A DNA stretch of 54,276 nt, taken from the NCBI GenBank assembly GCA_035570495.1, contig DATMLO010000236.1, positions 1 to 54,276 on the forward strand, read 5' to 3'. The DNA is from DATARH01 sp035570495. GTDB lineage: Bacteria > Pseudomonadota > Alphaproteobacteria > ATCC43930 > CGMCC-115725. A program made the position numbers and the translations under genes. The notes under the pieces were generated by a model. The model was not told the origin of the DNA and did not search any database. It saw only the letters and a program-made list of their open reading frames with translations. This document shows positions 50,315 to 54,276 of the stretch, piece by piece (positions within the stretch are counted from its first letter, which is position 1; each line of letters opens with the position of its first letter).

Positions 50315-52402
50315 CTAGTCGCCTGCCGCTTCGACAATCTCCGTGGCGGCGACCGTCGTCGCGGCGGCGCGGGCCGAGGCTTCGGCGGCGGCGCTCGGGT
50401 CGGCTAGCGCTGGCGAGGGTACATGCTGCAGCAGCATCGTCGTGCCGGTGGCGAATTTGATGCCGTTTTCGTCGAACGCCCTGACCATGCGCTTCAAGTA
50501 TTCGCGCTGCACCCAGCTCGGCTTGACCGGCCGCGCGGTGAATTTGAAGCGCAGCACCACCGCGTTGTCTACCACCTCGAAGACGCCTTGCAGCTTCAGC
50601 GGTTGCATGATTTCGCCGGCAAGCTCGGGATGGTCTTCCTGCATTGCGAGGCCAAGCTGTTTCGCAGTCTTGCGCACCACCTCGATATTGGTGGTGGGCT
50701 CGAAACGCAGGTTGAATTTTATCGTCGCGAAGTCGCGGCTGAGATTGGTAACCGCGCCCAACTGTCCGTAGGGGACTGTGTGCAGCGGCCCGTTCTGATG
50801 GCGCAGCTTGACCGAGCGGATGCCGAGCGTCTCGACCGTACCCTTGAGCCGGCCCGTGTCGATGTACTCGCCGACCCGGAACGCGTCGTCCCACATGTAG
50901 AACAGGCCCGAGATGATGTCGCGCACCAGCGATTGCGAGCCGAACGACACCGCCAGACCAAAGACGCCGGCGCCGGCAATCAGCGGTGCGGTGTCGACGC
51001 CGAGCCGCGATAGCACGATCAGCGCCGCCAGCACGCCGATCACCACTGCAAAAGCGGCGCGCACCAGCGGCAGGATAGTCTGCAGCCGCGAGGCCGGTGC
51101 GCCCGCCTCATCATCATCATCGCTGCTGCCCGGAACCCCTGGCCGCCGGCTGTCGGCGACGAGGTGCCGGTCGATCGCCAGCCGCACCAGCTCCCAGACG
51201 ATAAACGCAACGAGCAGCGTGCCGATCGCCGAGATCGCCGATCGCATCGCCAAGGCGGCCATGGCCGCGCCGGTGTCGACGGCGTCGATCCAGATCGAAG
51301 CAAGGGCCCAGACCACCGCCGCCAGCACGATCGCACGCACGATGTGATGCCCGGTGCGCGCCTGGAGCTCGGCGGTGCCGATGGTTTTGGCGAGAGCCGC
51401 CGCCTCGTCGTCGTGCCACACCCGCTCGGTCAGCCGATCGAGCACGATCAGCACGAAGAGAATCCCGAGAGTTTCGGTGATCGCGTGATAGTAGGACAGC
51501 AGATCCAGTGACAGACCGGCGATGTAAAACACCATCAAACAGGCAAAGAGACCGAGGGCAAAGACAAGCCACGCTTGCGCCAGCGCACCCCGGATCGCCG
51601 CGATCATTCCCGCGCTCCGCCGTCCGCGGATCAGCGCCTCCATCGCCGCGCGGGAGCGGAATACGATCAACGTATAAAGCCCAAGGACGATAAGCGCGGT
51701 CGTCAGGCTGACAACATGTGCGGCACCGCTATCCTCGTCCATCAGCCCATAGCGCCCGAAACCGACAACCGCGACGATCCCCAATATCGCCAGCGACAGA
51801 AACCGGTAGAGCCGTGAGGCTTCGACATCATCGCCTCCGGCCAGCCGGGCGGTCGGGTCGTGCGGCCGCAGCACGGCGCGCAGCACCAGGGCGGCGATCC
51901 GCCAGCGAAACAACACCGCCGCCGCAAAGGTGGCAAATGCCTCGGTCACGCCGGCCGCGGGGAGCCAGTGCCTGCGCTGCGCAGTGAACACCATCATGAA
52001 AACGGCGAGCCCAACCAAGTCACAGATCAGCAGCAGCGTCATGTCGCCGAGCGTCGGAGCATTTTCGCGCGCGCGCATCCGCCGGCGCGGACCGCGCCCA
52101 AGCAAGCGTAGCGTCCCGCGCTCGGCGAAAAGTGCGAGGATCGCGGCGATCGCCACCCAGCCGAGTTCGACTAGCACGCCGCTTGCCGACCCGGTCTGGT
52201 CAAACGAGCGCCATTCCCGGCTGATCGCTTCGGGGATCTCGGGGATTGCCATCGCGTCCGAGACGATCTCCGCCTCGATCCGCTCCAGCGCCCGGTCGCT
52301 CATCGACGCGGACGGCGCCTCCGCGCCGGGCGCCTCGGCAGCATAGGCCATGCCACCGACCAGCGTCAGCGCAGCGGCAAGGGCGATCAAGAGCCGCTTC
52401 AC
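50315..52402 (-). CDS. large mechanosensitive channel, MscS family
   Basis: The 695-residue protein has a signal peptide (ALAAALTLVGGMAYAAE) followed by an extra N-terminal region with about eight membrane segments, then the MscS core: pore helix and beta domain (AGAGVFGLAVSFGSQSLVRDIISGLFYMWDDAFRVGEYI), and a C-terminal domain (LRHQNGPLHTVPYGQLG and onward). It releases solutes during osmotic downshock. The large N-terminal extension resembles YbdG/MscK-like members. RBS GAAGGAGACC. Confidence 0.93.
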   Translation of the reverse strand: MKRLLIALAAALTLVGGMAYAAEAPGAEAPSASMSDRALERIEAEIVSDAMAIPEIPEAISREWRSFDQTGSASGVLVELGWVAIAAILALFAERGTLRLLGRGPRRRMRARENAPTLGDMTLLLICDLVGLAVFMMVFTAQRRHWLPAAGVTEAFATFAAAVLFRWRIAALVLRAVLRPHDPTARLAGGDDVEASRLYRFLSLAILGIVAVVGFGRYGLMDEDSGAAHVVSLTTALIVLGLYTLIVFRSRAAMEALIRGRRSAGMIAAIRGALAQAWLVFALGLFACLMVFYIAGLSLDLLSYYHAITETLGILFVLIVLDRLTERVWHDDEAAALAKTIGTAELQARTGHHIVRAIVLAAVVWALASIWIDAVDTGAAMAALAMRSAISAIGTLLVAFIVWELVRLAIDRHLVADSRRPGVPGSSDDDDEAGAPASRLQTILPLVRAAFAVVIGVLAALIVLSRLGVDTAPLIAGAGVFGLAVSFGSQSLVRDIISGLFYMWDDAFRVGEYIDTGRLKGTVETLGIRSVKLRHQNGPLHTVPYGQLGAVTNLSRDFATIKFNLRFEPTTNIEVVRKTAKQLGLAMQEDHPELAGEIMQPLKLQGVFEVVDNAVVLRFKFTARPVKPSWVQREYLKRMVRAFDENGIKFATGTTMLLQHVPSPALADPSAAAEASARAAATTVAATEIVEAAGD

Positions 52403-52502
52403 CGGCGGTCTCCTTCAGCTTCTTCGCCGCCAGTCTACCTTATGTTGCAGACGCCGACACGCTGCTCGTCATCATTTGCGTATGGCCCGCAACGCCACCC
52501 GC

Positions 52503-52910
52503 TTATTGCGGTATCCAGGTTTCCGATGTGATTTTTTGCGAGCCGCCGTAGGTCCAGACGCCCTTCCACGACCCGTCGGCCTGCCGGTAATAGGTGCAGA
52601 TGCCAAAGGAATCGTTGTTGACATAGCCGACCGAGAGACCGCTGTCCTTGTCGGTGGCCGGTCCGGTCACGTAGGCGTTGCCGCCGTTCTCGAAATGCGA
52701 GCCGAGGCCTGTGCCCACCGACTTCTTGCCGCTGATAACCCATACGACCTTGTAGGTCGCGCCAGTCCGCGAGACCTCGACGGTACCCTTATAGGTGCTG
52801 CCGTCATCCGCGTTGTGGCCGACCACATTGTAGGTCCCTGTCGGATCGGCGAGCGCGAGTGTCGGCGCCACAAGCACGACACAGGCGGTGATTATCGCGG
52901 AGAAGCGCAT
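52503..52910 (-). CDS. secreted protein, unknown
   Basis: The 135-residue protein has a Sec signal (MRFSAIITACVVLVAPTLALA) and a beta-rich mature part (GTYNVVGHNADDGSTYKGTVEVSRTGATYKVVW, VGYVNNDSFGICTYYRQADGSWKGVWTYGGS). It resembles small secreted proteins of unknown role found across alphaproteobacteria, some of which are linked to lipocalin-like folds. No catalytic motif is visible. It stands alone between MscS and isocitrate dehydrogenase. Confidence 0.8.
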   Translation of the reverse strand: MRFSAIITACVVLVAPTLALADPTGTYNVVGHNADDGSTYKGTVEVSRTGATYKVVWVISGKKSVGTGLGSHFENGGNAYVTGPATDKDSGLSVGYVNNDSFGICTYYRQADGSWKGVWTYGGSQKITSETWIPQ

Positions 52911-53036
52911 CGGTATTGCCTCGGGAGTTGGATGGTTGCGGTGCTTTGTCGTCCTATGGACGAAGCGTTGCAGATTAGTGCGCGAGGCGAATTTCGTGTC
53001 AGAAATTCTCCTCGTCAGCTTAGCGCGTTCGCCGCG

Positions 53037-54276
<1,240 letters not shown>

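Overview
The window is a high-GC, gene-dense chromosomal segment of an alphaproteobacterium. The evidence is the pairing of rnhB with a CcrM-type GANTC adenine methyltransferase, an endonuclease-type MutL (DQHA-x2-E-x4-E motif, as in lineages without MutH), the short argC, a TAXI-type binding protein, a monomeric NADP-isocitrate dehydrogenase, and dispersed palindromes of the kind common in Rhodospirillales and Rhizobiales. I cannot fix the genus. No rRNA, tRNA, CRISPR array, transposase or phage gene was seen. About 59 protein genes are supported, and no gene-free gap exceeds roughly 300 bases.

Layout. 1-8.8 kb: a REP-like inverted repeat, mutL, a GT87 membrane glycosyltransferase, an acyl-CoA-dehydrogenase-fold flavoenzyme, then a molybdopterin oxidoreductase overlapping (ATGA) an enolase-superfamily dehydratase. 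8.9-12.6 kb: a crotonase/MaoC pair, then argC-GNAT-aldo/keto reductase, preceded by what looks like a complete arginine attenuator: promoter, leaderless 28-codon Arg-rich ORF and intrinsic terminator. 12.6-17.1 kb: CobW GTPase with an LVIVD propeller, an MsrQ-like haem membrane protein and small envelope proteins. 17.2-23.7 kb: SMP-30 lactonase and class III aminotransferase; a DOPA-dioxygenase/YqjI-like PadR/EAL operon; and a decaying cupin-TAXI-DUF1275 cluster with one frameshift and one nonsense codon. 23.7-28.8 kb: NQO-like reductase, zinc alcohol dehydrogenase-cupin-CoA-transferase A/B, a bicupin-like protein and an orphan ParA. 28.8-37.6 kb: M3 oligopeptidase, tandem DUF1800 plus DUF1501 exported proteins, and a CitE-like lyase with an HdrB/GlcF-like Fe-S protein. 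37.8-44.7 kb: a NepR-like small protein, MHS transporter, HIT protein, ccrM, an AT-rich insert with two small genes, rnhB, an EF-hand protein and a citrate-synthase homologue with changed active-site residues. 44.9-54.3 kb: YcbB-type L,D-transpeptidase with a YcbK-type peptidase, a second DOPA-dioxygenase with a GNAT enzyme, a D-2-hydroxyacid dehydrogenase, a luciferase-like oxidoreductase, a large MscS channel and the C-terminal part of monomeric isocitrate dehydrogenase.

The most notable signals are the candidate arginine-sensing leader of argC, the GANTC sites flanking the ccrM promoter -35, the AT-rich two-gene insert between rnhB and ccrM, and the metal-sensor-like PadR joined to a c-di-GMP phosphodiesterase. 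All function calls come from reading the sequence; no database search was run.
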